A stretch of DNA of 64,000 nucleotides from Acidobacteriota bacterium (GTDB lineage Bacteria > Acidobacteriota > Vicinamibacteria > Fen-336): NCBI GenBank assembly GCA_011526565.1, contig WYBL01000026.1:1-64000 (forward strand). Reading direction: 5' to 3'. This document shows positions 21,373-29,102 of this stretch, piece by piece. Each line of letters opens with the position of its first letter. Position 1 is the stretch's first letter. Made by a program: the position numbers and the translations under genes. The notes under the pieces were generated by a model that saw only the letters and a program-made list of their open reading frames with translations, did no database searches and was not told where the DNA came from.

Positions 21373-22458
21373 CAGGCCGAGTTGCTCGCGCAGCGACGGG
21401 TTCTCCGGCCGCAGGCGCCAGATCCAGGCGTCGAGCGCGTAGTGGGTCGCCTGCGGCAGCGCCAGCAGCGGGACCAGCAGCGACAGCGCTTCGGCTCCGG
21501 GGACCAGGTCGGGGCCGGGGAACAGCATCGGGTTGTCGTGCCACACGAGGCGGTCCCACGACCACTCCTCGACGAAGGCGACCAGCACCAGCGGCGCGAG
21601 GTAGAGCGCGAAGCGCCCCGGGCGGAACAGCGCGGCGACCGCGAGGCCCGGCTCGGCCGCGAAGCGGCGCTGGCCCCAGTGGTGGACGTACGCGAGGTAG
21701 GGGATGCCGTGGATGAAGACGTTGGTCGCGGTGAACGCGTAGTCGGAGTCGAAGAAGACGATGCCGCCGTGCCAGCACGCCCAGGTCGTCGCCCAGATCA
21801 GGAGCTTGCCCGGAGAAGGACGCAGGCCGCGCGCGGCGCGCCAGGCCTGGCGCAGCACGAAGGCCGCCGCGATCGCCAGGTTCGGCAGCCACAGCGCGTC
21901 GGCGAGGCCCTTCGGCAGGCCGGGGAAGAAGTCGCCCTGCAGGAACCACGCGAACGAGCGTGGCAGGTGGGCGTGCCAGTACAGCAGCGGCCACACCGTG
22001 GCCGCGTAGATCGCCGCCGCATCGAGCCAGCGGTCGAGATCCGTGAGGCCCTGCTCGCGGCGGCGGTAGAGCATCACCCAGCCGTACTGCTGGCGCACGA
22101 AGTGCCACACGGCGAGGTAGGCGAGCGCGCGCCAGAACACGCCGGGGCCCGCGGTGTGGAGCAGCACGCCGATCACCCAGGCGGCGAGCGGGATGCCGGC
22201 GTAGAGCCCGGGCCGCCGCCCGCGCTCGGCGGGGTCGAGGTAGACGCGGTACGCGGTCGACCACACGTGGGCGACGTCGACGAAGACGACGCCGGCGAAG
22301 AACAGCCACGGCGGCGCGTCGCCCCCGAGCAGCCCGGTCGCGTGGCCGAACGCCAGCAGCGCGAAGGCCAGCAGCGCCGAGCCGCCGAACGTCGCGAGGT
22401 CCCAGCGCGCGGAGACGAGCCAGGGGTTCCCCGGCCCGTGCTCCGCGCGCGCGTCCAA
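21370..22458 (-). CDS. Polytopic membrane protein of unknown function with conserved-looking histidines
   Basis: This 362-aa protein has about eight or nine hydrophobic helices. Several His/Trp/Tyr/Arg clusters sit at helix edges: DVAHVWSTAYRVY near residue 60, WHFVRQQYGWVMLYRR near residue 120, WHGGIVFFDSD near residue 228, FIHGIPYLAYVHHWGQRRF near residue 247 and QATHYALDAWIW near the end. The repeated intramembrane His recalls membrane di-metal or heme enzymes, but I cannot assign a family. Translation appears to begin at a TTG directly after the stop of the PQQ-type propeller protein, so the two are coupled. The two genes probably work together at the inner membrane. Confidence 0.8.
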   Translation of the reverse strand: MDARAEHGPGNPWLVSARWDLATFGGSALLAFALLAFGHATGLLGGDAPPWLFFAGVVFVDVAHVWSTAYRVYLDPAERGRRPGLYAGIPLAAWVIGVLLHTAGPGVFWRALAYLAVWHFVRQQYGWVMLYRRREQGLTDLDRWLDAAAIYAATVWPLLYWHAHLPRSFAWFLQGDFFPGLPKGLADALWLPNLAIAAAFVLRQAWRAARGLRPSPGKLLIWATTWACWHGGIVFFDSDYAFTATNVFIHGIPYLAYVHHWGQRRFAAEPGLAVAALFRPGRFALYLAPLVLVAFVEEWSWDRLVWHDNPMLFPGPDLVPGAEALSLLVPLLALPQATHYALDAWIWRLRPENPSLREQLGL

Positions 22459-23730
22459 CTACTTCTCCGCGATGCGGTACAGGTGCTTCTGCCCGCGCAG
22501 GTACAGGTCGCCTTCCGCCAGCGCCGGCGAGGCGTCGAAGCCGTCGTCGAGGCGGTTGATGGCCAGCACCTCGAAGGCCGGGCCGGCCCTCAGCACCGCG
22601 GTACCGCCGTCGCGGCCCGCGACGTAGATGCGGCCGTCCGCGGCCACCGGCGACGCGTAGACGTTGGCGACACCCTCGAGGCGCTCCGTGAAGCTGGGCT
22701 GGCCCGTCGCCGCGTCGAGCCGGGTCAGGATGCCGGAGTTGTGCTTCAGGAAGTAGAGCCCGCCCTGGTGGACGAGCGGCGACGGCACGTACGGCGTGTC
22801 GCGGTCGTGGCTCCAGGCGATGGCCGGCGGCCCGGACAGCACGCCTTTCGCGCCGCCCAGCCGGATGGCGCGCAGCGCGGTGCCGCGGAAGCCGCTCATC
22901 GCGAACAGCAGGTCGCCGGCGACGACCGGAGTCGGGATCACGTTGTACGTCATGCCCGAGGTCTCCCACAGCAGGGACCCGTCCTCGAGCGCGTAACCCG
23001 CGACCTTGTTCGTCGCCGAGACCACGACCTGCGCGCGGCCCCCGACGGTGATCACGAGCGGCGTCGACCAGGACGTGGGCTCGTCGCGCTGAGCGCGCCA
23101 CTTCTCGCGGCCCGTGGCGGCGTCGAAGGCGACGACGAAGTCTTCGCCCTCGTGATCCCAGTTGACGACGAGGGTGCCAGCGTGGAGTGCGGGCGAGGCG
23201 CCTTCGCCGAACGCGTTGCGCGTCTTCATCTGGCCGAGCTGCTTCTCCCACAGCACCTTGCCCGTGGCGTCGAGGGCGAAGAGCCCGCGCGAGCCGAAGA
23301 AGGCGTAGACGCGCTGGCCGTCGGTGAGAGTCGAGCCGCCCGCGAAGCTGCCGTCCTTGTGGATGCCCTCGTGCGGCTTCTCGCGGCGCACGACCCGGCT
23401 CCAGCGGGTGGCGCCGTCCTTGCGACCCAGGGCCAGGACCGTGAACTCGAGTTCATCGCCCGCCGGGACCGCGGTGGTCAGGTACAGCGTGTCGCCCCAG
23501 ATCACCGGGGTGCTCTTGCCCGCGCCGGGCAGCGCGACCTTGAAGCGGACGTTCTGCGACTCGCTCCAGGTCACGGGCGGTTTCGCGCCTGGTGCTTCAC
23601 CCGTGAACAGCGGCCCGCGCCACTGCGGCCAGAAGCCCGGCCCGGACGCCTGCACCTCGCGGGCGCCGGCGAATGCCACAGCCGCGGCAGCCAGTGCCGC
23701 CGCACACGTCCAGAGTCGTCCCCTCGGCAT
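22459..23730 (-). CDS. Exported PQQ-like beta-propeller protein
   Basis: This 423-aa protein has a signal peptide (about residues 1-28) and a periplasmic eight-bladed propeller of the PQQ-repeat type, seen in blade endings such as GRVYAF, TGREKWRAQ, DGSLLWETSG and DAATGQPSF. An opening WPQWRGPLFTG segment is typical of the outer-membrane-assembly/PQQ-like family in Planctomycetes and Acidobacteria. No cytochrome domain or PQQ-ligand set of a true dehydrogenase is seen, so it is more likely a scaffold or binding protein. AGGAGGGGAC precedes the ATG at 23730. The stop abuts the TTG start of the next membrane protein. Confidence 0.88.
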   Translation of the reverse strand: MPRGRLWTCAAALAAAAVAFAGAREVQASGPGFWPQWRGPLFTGEAPGAKPPVTWSESQNVRFKVALPGAGKSTPVIWGDTLYLTTAVPAGDELEFTVLALGRKDGATRWSRVVRREKPHEGIHKDGSFAGGSTLTDGQRVYAFFGSRGLFALDATGKVLWEKQLGQMKTRNAFGEGASPALHAGTLVVNWDHEGEDFVVAFDAATGREKWRAQRDEPTSWSTPLVITVGGRAQVVVSATNKVAGYALEDGSLLWETSGMTYNVIPTPVVAGDLLFAMSGFRGTALRAIRLGGAKGVLSGPPAIAWSHDRDTPYVPSPLVHQGGLYFLKHNSGILTRLDAATGQPSFTERLEGVANVYASPVAADGRIYVAGRDGGTAVLRAGPAFEVLAINRLDDGFDASPALAEGDLYLRGQKHLYRIAEK

Positions 23731-23790
23731 GTCCCCTCCTACCCGGCTCCCGAGGGCTAGCCTAACCGAGTCCACGCGAGGTGCGCTGGA

Positions 23791-23796
23791 TATGAT
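23791..23796 (+). promoter_or_regulatory. -10 element TATGAT before the 126-aa gene
   Basis: TATGAT lies 17 bases before the GTG at 23814. A ribosome-binding site GGAGG (23803-23807) lies between, so this is an ordinary short-leader promoter. Confidence 0.5.
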
Positions 23797-23813
23797 GCGG
23801 GCGGAGGACTCGG

Positions 23814-24194
23814 GTGAAGCGCAGGCACGGGGAAGACCGGATGATCTCGGGGAAGCTGCGCGGCAAGGCGGCGCGGTCCGGCGCCGCGCTGGCCACCGTG
23901 CGCGTCGACGGGGCCGAGCTCGCCTGGCACCGCCGCCACGGCGGGCTCGTCGAGGGCAGCCGCGCCCAGGTCGAGTCGTTCTCGGTGTCGCTGACGCCGG
24001 GCCGCAGCCGTGAGTTGGTGCTCGACGTGACGCGAAGGGCGCCCTCCGACTGGAGCTCGCCCTCGGAGCGCGTGGTGGCGGCGATGCTCGACGCCGGCAT
24101 CCGCTCGGCGCTGGCTGCGGGCTGGGACCCGGAGTCGCGCGGGCGCGCGTTCCGGCACGAGTTCGCGTTCGATTCGGGAGTCGGCGAGGACTGA
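23814..24194 (+). CDS. Small hypothetical protein, 126 aa
   Basis: The GTG at 23814 is preferred because GGAGG lies six bases upstream and a TATGAT element precedes that; an internal ATG at 23841 is the alternative. The product is basic at the N-terminus (MKRRHGEDRMISGKLRGKA), has a middle section of beta type (VRVDGAELAWHRR, ESFSVSLTPGRSRELVLDVT) and ends with a helix (SERVVAAMLDAGIRSALAAGW). No signal peptide, membrane segment or metal motif is visible. I do not recognise the family. It stands alone between two minus-strand operons. Confidence 0.65.
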   Translation: MKRRHGEDRMISGKLRGKAARSGAALATVRVDGAELAWHRRHGGLVEGSRAQVESFSVSLTPGRSRELVLDVTRRAPSDWSSPSERVVAAMLDAGIRSALAAGWDPESRGRAFRHEFAFDSGVGED

Positions 24195-24210
24195 ACGGCT
24201 GGAACGGCGC

Positions 24211-24250
24211 CACAGAGGCACAGAGGCACAGAGGTTGCTCTGTGACTCTG
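24211..24250. repeat. CACAGAGG tandem repeat with inverted copy between convergent genes
   Basis: Tandem copies of the 8-mer CACAGAGG start at 24211 (CACAGAGGCACAGAGGCACA), followed by CTCTGTGACTCTG in opposite orientation, so the segment can fold into an imperfect hairpin. It sits between two converging stops (24194 and 24261). Comparable CACAGAGGCACAGAGG elements are familiar to me as interspersed repeats in several environmental bacterial genomes. It could act as a bidirectional terminator. Confidence 0.5.
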
Positions 24251-24260
24251 GGGTCGGTTC

Positions 24261-24476
24261 TCAGCGGAAGAGCCAGGCTATCGCGCCGGCCAGGGCCAGG
24301 GCCGCCAGCACCAGCACGATCACCGCGATCAGCGCCAGGGCGAGCTGGCCGAAGGCGCCGAGGGCCGACCACGGCGCCGGCGCCCGCTCGTCCTCCGAGG
24401 CGAGCCAGCGCAGCGTCTCGGGGTCGTCGCTGGGAGGAGGAGGGTCCTGCTCCTGCGGCTCGGGCTCGTCGGTCAT
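24261..24476 (-). CDS. Small single-pass membrane protein, 71 aa
   Basis: The protein has an acidic, Pro-rich cytoplasmic half (MTDEPEPQEQDPPPPSDD, then ETLRWLASEDERAP) and one C-terminal membrane helix of about 22 residues (LALALIAVIVLVLAALALAG). Its ETLRW segment repeats a motif at the C-terminal tail of the DUF4178 protein encoded at 29099-31057 (HETLRWSESD). This may indicate a shared binding partner. It is the last gene of the polyamine-type operon, 8 bases after the FAD protein. No known family. Confidence 0.7.
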   Translation of the reverse strand: MTDEPEPQEQDPPPPSDDPETLRWLASEDERAPAPWSALGAFGQLALALIAVIVLVLAALALAGAIAWLFR

Positions 24477-24484
24477 GCTCGCGC

Positions 24485-26110
24485 TCAGGAGACCAGCGAA
24501 GTGAAGGTCGCGCCGCGCGCGCGCAGCACCGCCTCGGCCGCGCGCACGCCCCAGTCCTGGGCCTCCTCGCACAGCGCCATGCCGGAGAGGTCGGTGTGGG
24601 CGAAGTGGATGCGGCCCAGCGGGCGCGCCGACTCGCGCAGCGCCTCGCCCCACAGGAACCCGGGCCGCGGGCGCGCCATCGCGTGGCCCCACAGGTAGAC
24701 GTCGACGCGCTCGATCAGCGACTCGAGCCCGGGGTGAGCGCGGCGCAGGTCGCCGAGGATGCGCGCCATCCACGTCTCCCAGTTGGTCGCCAGCAACTCC
24801 TCGCGGGCCCGCCGCGGGTCGTCGTCCACCAGCGGCCAGTAGTAGGTGAAGACCGTCGCGCCGTGGTCGCCGCCGGACTGGTGGGTGGCGACGACGTAGC
24901 CGAGCGAGGGGCTGCCGTACAGCACGTTGTCCCAGCACAGCGGGTAGCCGTGGCTGCGCGGGCGGTCCGAGAGCGTGAGGTTGGCGACCATCCACGGCGT
25001 GTAGACCGTCTCTCCCAGGAAGGCCGGCGGCCGCTCCTGCCACGGGGCGATCACGCGCGCCGCGAGGAACCGCGGCAGAGCGCAGACGACGTGCTCCGCT
25101 CGGGTCAGCACGGTCTCGCCGAGGGCGGCGTCGAGCCAGGTGACGTCGACGCTCCCCTCGCGCGGCGTCACGTCGAGCACCAGCGCGCGCGTGCGCAGCC
25201 GCACGCCCGCGCGGCTCGCGAGGTGGGACACGAGGCGGCCGTTGCCCTCGGGCCAGGTCAGCACGTCGGCCGACTCGGAATCCGGGGTCGCGAGCCGCGC
25301 TGCGTAGTAGTGGATGCCGGCCCAGGCCGAGGTCTGCGCGAGCGTCGCGCCGAAGTCGTCGCGGGTGCCGTACTCGGCGAACCAGCGCAGTCGCTCCCCG
25401 CGCAGCCCCTCGCGCTCCAGCCAGTCGCCGAACGAGAGCGCGTCGAGACCCGTCCAGCGCGGGTCGGGGGAGGAGCGGCGCCGCGGCAGGTCGAACGCGC
25501 GCCGCCCCGCGGCATCGCGCTCCCCGGCGAACGCGCGCATCCGCGCCTCGAACCGGTGCAGCGCCTCCGCGTCCTCGGGCTCGATGCCGGCTCGCGGCAG
25601 CAGCCCCTCGTACCACTCGCCGCGGAAGAACACGCGCTCCTCGGGCTCGCGCACCAGCACGTCCTCGGCGTACACGGGAGCCCCGGCGGGGTCGCGGCCG
25701 GTGATCGCGCCGACCTCCTCGAGCAGGGCGACCAGCGCGCGGTTGGAAGATGGCGGCACCGGCACGTAGTGGGCGGCCCACGGGTAGGGCGACACGGGGC
25801 CCGTCCCGAAGCGCGCGGTGCCGCCCGGCGCGTCCTCCAGCTCCAGCACGGTGAAGTCGCGCAGGCCCGCGCGCTCGAACGTCCACGCCGCCGACAGCCC
25901 GGCCAGGCCCGCGCCGAGGATCGCGACCGGGATCTCCTCGCGCCGCGAAGGCAGCGGCAGCGAGCCCAGGTCCCGCAGCCGGTGGCCGAGCGCGTGGGCG
26001 CCGCCGACGATGCTGCCGGCGACGCGGCGCCCGGACGGCGTGCGGCCGACGCAGGCGCTGGCTCCCGCCGCGCCGGCCAGCGCGGCGAGCAATTGGCGGC
26101 GGGAGGGAAT
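24485..26110 (-). CDS. Tat-exported FAD-dependent amine oxidase-like protein
   Basis: The protein (about 541 aa) begins with a twin-arginine signal, PSRRQLLAALAGAAGASAC, which could also be a lipobox. The FAD-binding fold follows: AILGAGLAGLSAAWTFERAG and TVLELEDAPGG near residue 60, and a C-terminal DLSGMALCEEAQDWGVRAAEAV that closes the Rossmann domain. The overall pattern is that of flavin amine oxidases or desaturases. In this operon it may oxidise a polyamine made by the SpeD and spermidine-synthase-like products. The full Tat motif requires starting at ATT (26110), which has GCGAGG five bases upstream; the only other candidate, TTG at 26092, would cut the twin Arg off. It follows the WD40 gene by 18 bases. 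Confidence 0.82.
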   Translation of the reverse strand: MPSRRQLLAALAGAAGASACVGRTPSGRRVAGSIVGGAHALGHRLRDLGSLPLPSRREEIPVAILGAGLAGLSAAWTFERAGLRDFTVLELEDAPGGTARFGTGPVSPYPWAAHYVPVPPSSNRALVALLEEVGAITGRDPAGAPVYAEDVLVREPEERVFFRGEWYEGLLPRAGIEPEDAEALHRFEARMRAFAGERDAAGRRAFDLPRRRSSPDPRWTGLDALSFGDWLEREGLRGERLRWFAEYGTRDDFGATLAQTSAWAGIHYYAARLATPDSESADVLTWPEGNGRLVSHLASRAGVRLRTRALVLDVTPREGSVDVTWLDAALGETVLTRAEHVVCALPRFLAARVIAPWQERPPAFLGETVYTPWMVANLTLSDRPRSHGYPLCWDNVLYGSPSLGYVVATHQSGGDHGATVFTYYWPLVDDDPRRAREELLATNWETWMARILGDLRRAHPGLESLIERVDVYLWGHAMARPRPGFLWGEALRESARPLGRIHFAHTDLSGMALCEEAQDWGVRAAEAVLRARGATFTSLVS

Positions 26111-26128
26111 GGCGGCCTCGCTGCTGCT

Positions 26129-27094
26129 CTACTGCGCGGGCGCTGTCGCCGGCGCGATCGGCAGCAGCCGCAGGTGTCCCGCCGCGCCGCCGGCGTAGAT
26201 CGTGCCGTCGGCTGCCAGTGCGATCGACTTCACGGCGTCGGCCAGCGGGTCGAACGTGGTGACCGATTTGCGCTCCTCGAGAGACCACACCCGCACGACC
26301 CGGTCGTCGCCGCCGGTGACGGCCAGCCGGCCGTCCGGCGCGACGGCGATCGCGTTGACGATTTCGCCGTGGCCGCGCAGCGACGCCAGCGGCCGGCCCA
26401 GCGGCAGCGACCACAGCTTGACGGTGCGGTCGGCCGAGACCGACGCCAGCAGCGAGCCGTCGGGCGCGATCGCGAGGCCGTGCACGTCGCCGGAGTGGCC
26501 CTTGAGCGTCGCCAGCGGCTCGCCTTCGGGCAGCCGCCACAGCCGGATCGTGCGGTCGTCGGAGCCGCTCGCCAGCAGCGTGCCGTCGGGGCTGATCGCC
26601 AGCGCGTTGCACTCGGCCCCGTGGCCCTGCAGCGCGCGCACCAGCTTGCCGTCGAGCGACCACAGCCGCACGGCGTTGTCCTGCGGCGAGCCGCAGCTCG
26701 CCAGCAGCTTGCCATCGGGCGAAGCGGCGAGCGCCTGCACGGCGCCCGGGTGAGCGGGGAACGAGCCGAGCGGCCCGCCCGCGGGCAGCGAGAAGCGCCG
26801 GATCACGCCGTCGGCGCCTCCGCTGGCCAGCGAGCCGCCCCAGAAGGCGACGGCCGTCGCCCGGTCGGGGTGGCGCAGGGCGGCGAGCGGCTGCAGGCTC
26901 GGCAGCAGCCACAGCTTGACCGCCGTGTCGAGCGAGGCCGTGGCCAGCATCCGGCCGTCGGCGGCGATCGCCATCGAGTGGATCGTGCCGGCGTGGGCGC
27001 GCACGACCGGAGGCGGGGCCTGGGCGTCGCCCGCCGCGGCGGCGAGCGCCAGGAGCAGCGTGACGACGGCGGTGCGCGCGGGCCGAAGCGTCAT
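26129..27094 (-). CDS. Exported WD40-repeat beta-propeller protein
   Basis: This 321-aa protein has a signal peptide (about residues 1-26, ending GDAQA) and seven WD40 blades with the usual GH ... LAxSPDGxLLASGSxDxTxRLW pattern. Examples are SPDGTLLASGSDDRTIRLW and APDGSLLASVSADRTVKLW. It should be a periplasmic scaffold. The ATG at 27094 is chosen over an upstream start because GAGGAGG lies about 10 bases before it and the signal peptide starts there. It lies between the spermidine-synthase-like gene (67 bases) and the FAD protein (18 bases), so it may hold an exported complex together. It has no enzymatic motif. Confidence 0.9.
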   Translation of the reverse strand: MTLRPARTAVVTLLLALAAAAGDAQAPPPVVRAHAGTIHSMAIAADGRMLATASLDTAVKLWLLPSLQPLAALRHPDRATAVAFWGGSLASGGADGVIRRFSLPAGGPLGSFPAHPGAVQALAASPDGKLLASCGSPQDNAVRLWSLDGKLVRALQGHGAECNALAISPDGTLLASGSDDRTIRLWRLPEGEPLATLKGHSGDVHGLAIAPDGSLLASVSADRTVKLWSLPLGRPLASLRGHGEIVNAIAVAPDGRLAVTGGDDRVVRVWSLEERKSVTTFDPLADAVKSIALAADGTIYAGGAAGHLRLLPIAPATAPAQ

Positions 27095-27161
27095 CTGGGT
27101 CGACCTCCTCGTGGGACTCCCCTCGATTCTCGCAACCAACCGCAACCGCGGGGAAGTCTCT

Positions 27162-28667
27162 TCAGTTCCAGCGCCGCCACTCTTCCTCGTAGTAGCGGAC
27201 CAGCACCTGGTTGTTCAGCCGGTTGACCTCCGCGGGCAGCGGTCCCATGTCGGGCCCCAGCACGAACAACGCGCGCAGCGAGGGGCCGTCGAGCGAGCGC
27301 AGGCTGGCCAGCGCCGGCTCGGCGGGAGTCTCGAACGGCGACACGCCGCCGAGGGCGAAGCCCCACTCGCCGAACGAGGGCACCAGCGCGTGGTAGGGCC
27401 GCACGAAGAACCCGGCCGCCTCCATCGTGCGGTTGATGCACCAGAACGAGCGCCGCGCCAGCAGCGGCGAGGTGCTCTGCACGGCGGCGAGGCCGAGCTC
27501 CGGGTCGAGCCGCCGCCGCAGCAGCGCGTAGAAGTGGCTCGTGTAGAGCTTGCCGAGCGAGTGGCTGTGCGGGTCGGGGAAGTCGACGAAGGCGAGGTCG
27601 AAGAGCGAGCGCTCGTGTTGCAGCCAGATCAGCGCGTCCTCGTTGACGACCTGCACCCGCGGGTCGGACAGCGCGCCGGCGTTGAGCTCGCGCAGCATCA
27701 CGTTGTCCTTCGCGAGCCGCGTCATCTCCGGGTCGAGGTCGACCAGCACGAGTTCGCGCACGCCGGCGTGCTTCAGCACCTCGCGCGCCGCCAGGCCGTC
27801 GCCGCCGCCGAGGATCAGCACGCGGCCCGCCTGCGGCCGCGCCGCGAACGCCGGCTGCACCAGCGCCTCGTGGTAACGGTACTCGTCGGCCGAGCTGAAC
27901 TGGAGCTGGCCGTTCAGGAAGAGCTGGAAGTGGTGGCCCGTGCGGGTCATCACGATGCGCTGGTAGCGGGTCGACTTCGTGTACACGACGGGGTCCGCGT
28001 AGAGCCCTTCCTCCGACAGCTCCGTGAGGCGGTCCGAGTAGGCGAAGGCGGCGGTCAGGATCGCGCAGGCGACGGCGCCCTGGGCGCGCAACAGGCCCGG
28101 CGAGCCGAGCAGCGGCCGGAACAGCCAGGTCGACCACAACCCGACGACGGCGTTGAGCAGCCCCAGCAGCACGCTGGTGCGGACGAGGCCCAGCTCCGGC
28201 ACCATCACGATCGGGAACAGCACCGAGGCGAACAGGGCGCCGAGGTAGTCGACCGCCAGCACCCGCGCCACCAGGTCCTTGAACTCGACGACGTCCTTCA
28301 GCAGCCGCAGCACCAGCGGGATCTCGAGCCCGACCAGGATGCCGATCACCAGCACCAGGCCGTAGAGCACCAGCCGGAACAGGTCGGGCGCCGCGCCGAA
28401 GGCGAGGAACAGGGCGGGCGCCGAGAGGCCGCCGATCAGCGCGACCGCGAACTCGACCTGCACGAAGCGGAACGCGATCCCGCGCTGCAGGTAGCCGGAC
28501 AGCCAGGAGCCGATGCCCATCGCCGAGAGGTAGGCGCCGATCACGGTCGAGAACTGGGTGACCGAGTCGCCCAGCACGTAGCTGGCCAGGGTGCCGGCGA
28601 CGAGCTCGTAGACGAGCCCGCAGGTGGCGATGACGAGGACGGTCAGGTAGACGGCGGGCGTGCGCAA
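27162..28667 (-). CDS. Membrane-anchored spermidine synthase-like aminopropyltransferase
   Basis: This 501-aa protein has an N-terminal domain of about seven transmembrane helices (residues 1-205), then a spermidine synthase fold. Seen are TRYQRIVM, LNGQLQFSSADEYRYHEALVQP, the AdoMet-type loop VLILGGGDGLAAREV, VDLDPEMT, EDALIWL, and the active-site segment VDFPDPHSHSLGKLYTSHFY with both catalytic-site Asp. The usual LDG-x-x-Q at the substrate gate is LNGQLQ here, which may alter amine specificity. The partner substrate would be decarboxylated AdoMet from SpeD (31062-31415) in the same operon. It starts at a TTG (28667). Position of the catalytic domain relative to the membrane is not resolved by inspection. 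Confidence 0.9.
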   Translation of the reverse strand: MRTPAVYLTVLVIATCGLVYELVAGTLASYVLGDSVTQFSTVIGAYLSAMGIGSWLSGYLQRGIAFRFVQVEFAVALIGGLSAPALFLAFGAAPDLFRLVLYGLVLVIGILVGLEIPLVLRLLKDVVEFKDLVARVLAVDYLGALFASVLFPIVMVPELGLVRTSVLLGLLNAVVGLWSTWLFRPLLGSPGLLRAQGAVACAILTAAFAYSDRLTELSEEGLYADPVVYTKSTRYQRIVMTRTGHHFQLFLNGQLQFSSADEYRYHEALVQPAFAARPQAGRVLILGGGDGLAAREVLKHAGVRELVLVDLDPEMTRLAKDNVMLRELNAGALSDPRVQVVNEDALIWLQHERSLFDLAFVDFPDPHSHSLGKLYTSHFYALLRRRLDPELGLAAVQSTSPLLARRSFWCINRTMEAAGFFVRPYHALVPSFGEWGFALGGVSPFETPAEPALASLRSLDGPSLRALFVLGPDMGPLPAEVNRLNNQVLVRYYEEEWRRWN

Positions 28668-28710
28668 GGTGGTGACCCCGGGCGCCGCTGCCGGCCCCGG
28701 GACGGCAGCC

Positions 28711-28935
28711 TCAGCCGCGGATGGCCGAGGAGATGATCAGCGACAGGCCGAGGATGAACGCGGCCAGGATCACGCCGAAGGCGACGTTCTGGTCGTGCTC
28801 GATCTCCTTCTGCATCGAGAACGGCAGCATCTTCTCGATCACCCAGAACGCCCCGCCCAGGATGGCGCAGCCGATCACCGAGTACACGATCGAGTCCACG
28901 ATCGGCCGCGCGTGGGTGGCGATCCATTCGCCCAT
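28711..28935 (-). CDS. DUF350-family small membrane protein
   Basis: This 74-aa protein has two transmembrane helices (IVYSVIGCAILGGAFWVIE and NVAFGVILAAFILGLSLIIS) around a polar loop containing the characteristic FSMQKEIEHDQNVA segment. It matches one repeat of DUF350, found in E. coli YjfL and in gene clusters with DUF4178 and polyamine-type enzymes. The ATG at 28935 shares one base with the stop of the preceding 55-aa gene (TGATG), and GGAGAGGAGG lies upstream. Single-repeat DUF350 proteins presumably oligomerise in the inner membrane. Function is unknown. Confidence 0.88.
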   Translation of the reverse strand: MGEWIATHARPIVDSIVYSVIGCAILGGAFWVIEKMLPFSMQKEIEHDQNVAFGVILAAFILGLSLIISSAIRG

Positions 28936-29102
28936 CACTTGCCTCCTCTCCAGTATGTGAACGAACGGTACCCGCCCGGCGCCTGGCGGATGTTCTGGGG
29001 GATGCGGTCCTTCTCCGCCGCGAACATCTCCCAGCCGCGCCAGGCGGCCGTGCCGTAGAGCCCGAGCACCAGCAGCGCGAACAGCGGGTAGCGCTTCTTC
29101 AT
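28935..29102 (-). CDS. Tiny membrane protein, 55 aa, between DUF4178 and DUF350 genes
   Basis: The protein MKKRYPLFALLVLGLYGTAA has one N-terminal hydrophobic helix followed by about 35 polar residues (WRGWEMFAAEKDRIPQNIR, then QAPGGYRSFTYWRGGK). The overlap ATGA (29099-29102) with the DUF4178 gene and TGATG with DUF350 shows tight translational coupling, and it is too short for many gene callers. The tail sequence with APGGYRSF-YWRGG looks conserved in style, and I recall equivalent small ORFs in similar clusters, but I cannot name a family. Confidence 0.8.
   Translation of the reverse strand: MKKRYPLFALLVLGLYGTAAWRGWEMFAAEKDRIPQNIRQAPGGYRSFTYWRGGK

Noticed and set aside
24211..24250. Transposon end or attachment site
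   Set aside because: Short repeat and hairpin only, with no target duplication or recombinase gene nearby.
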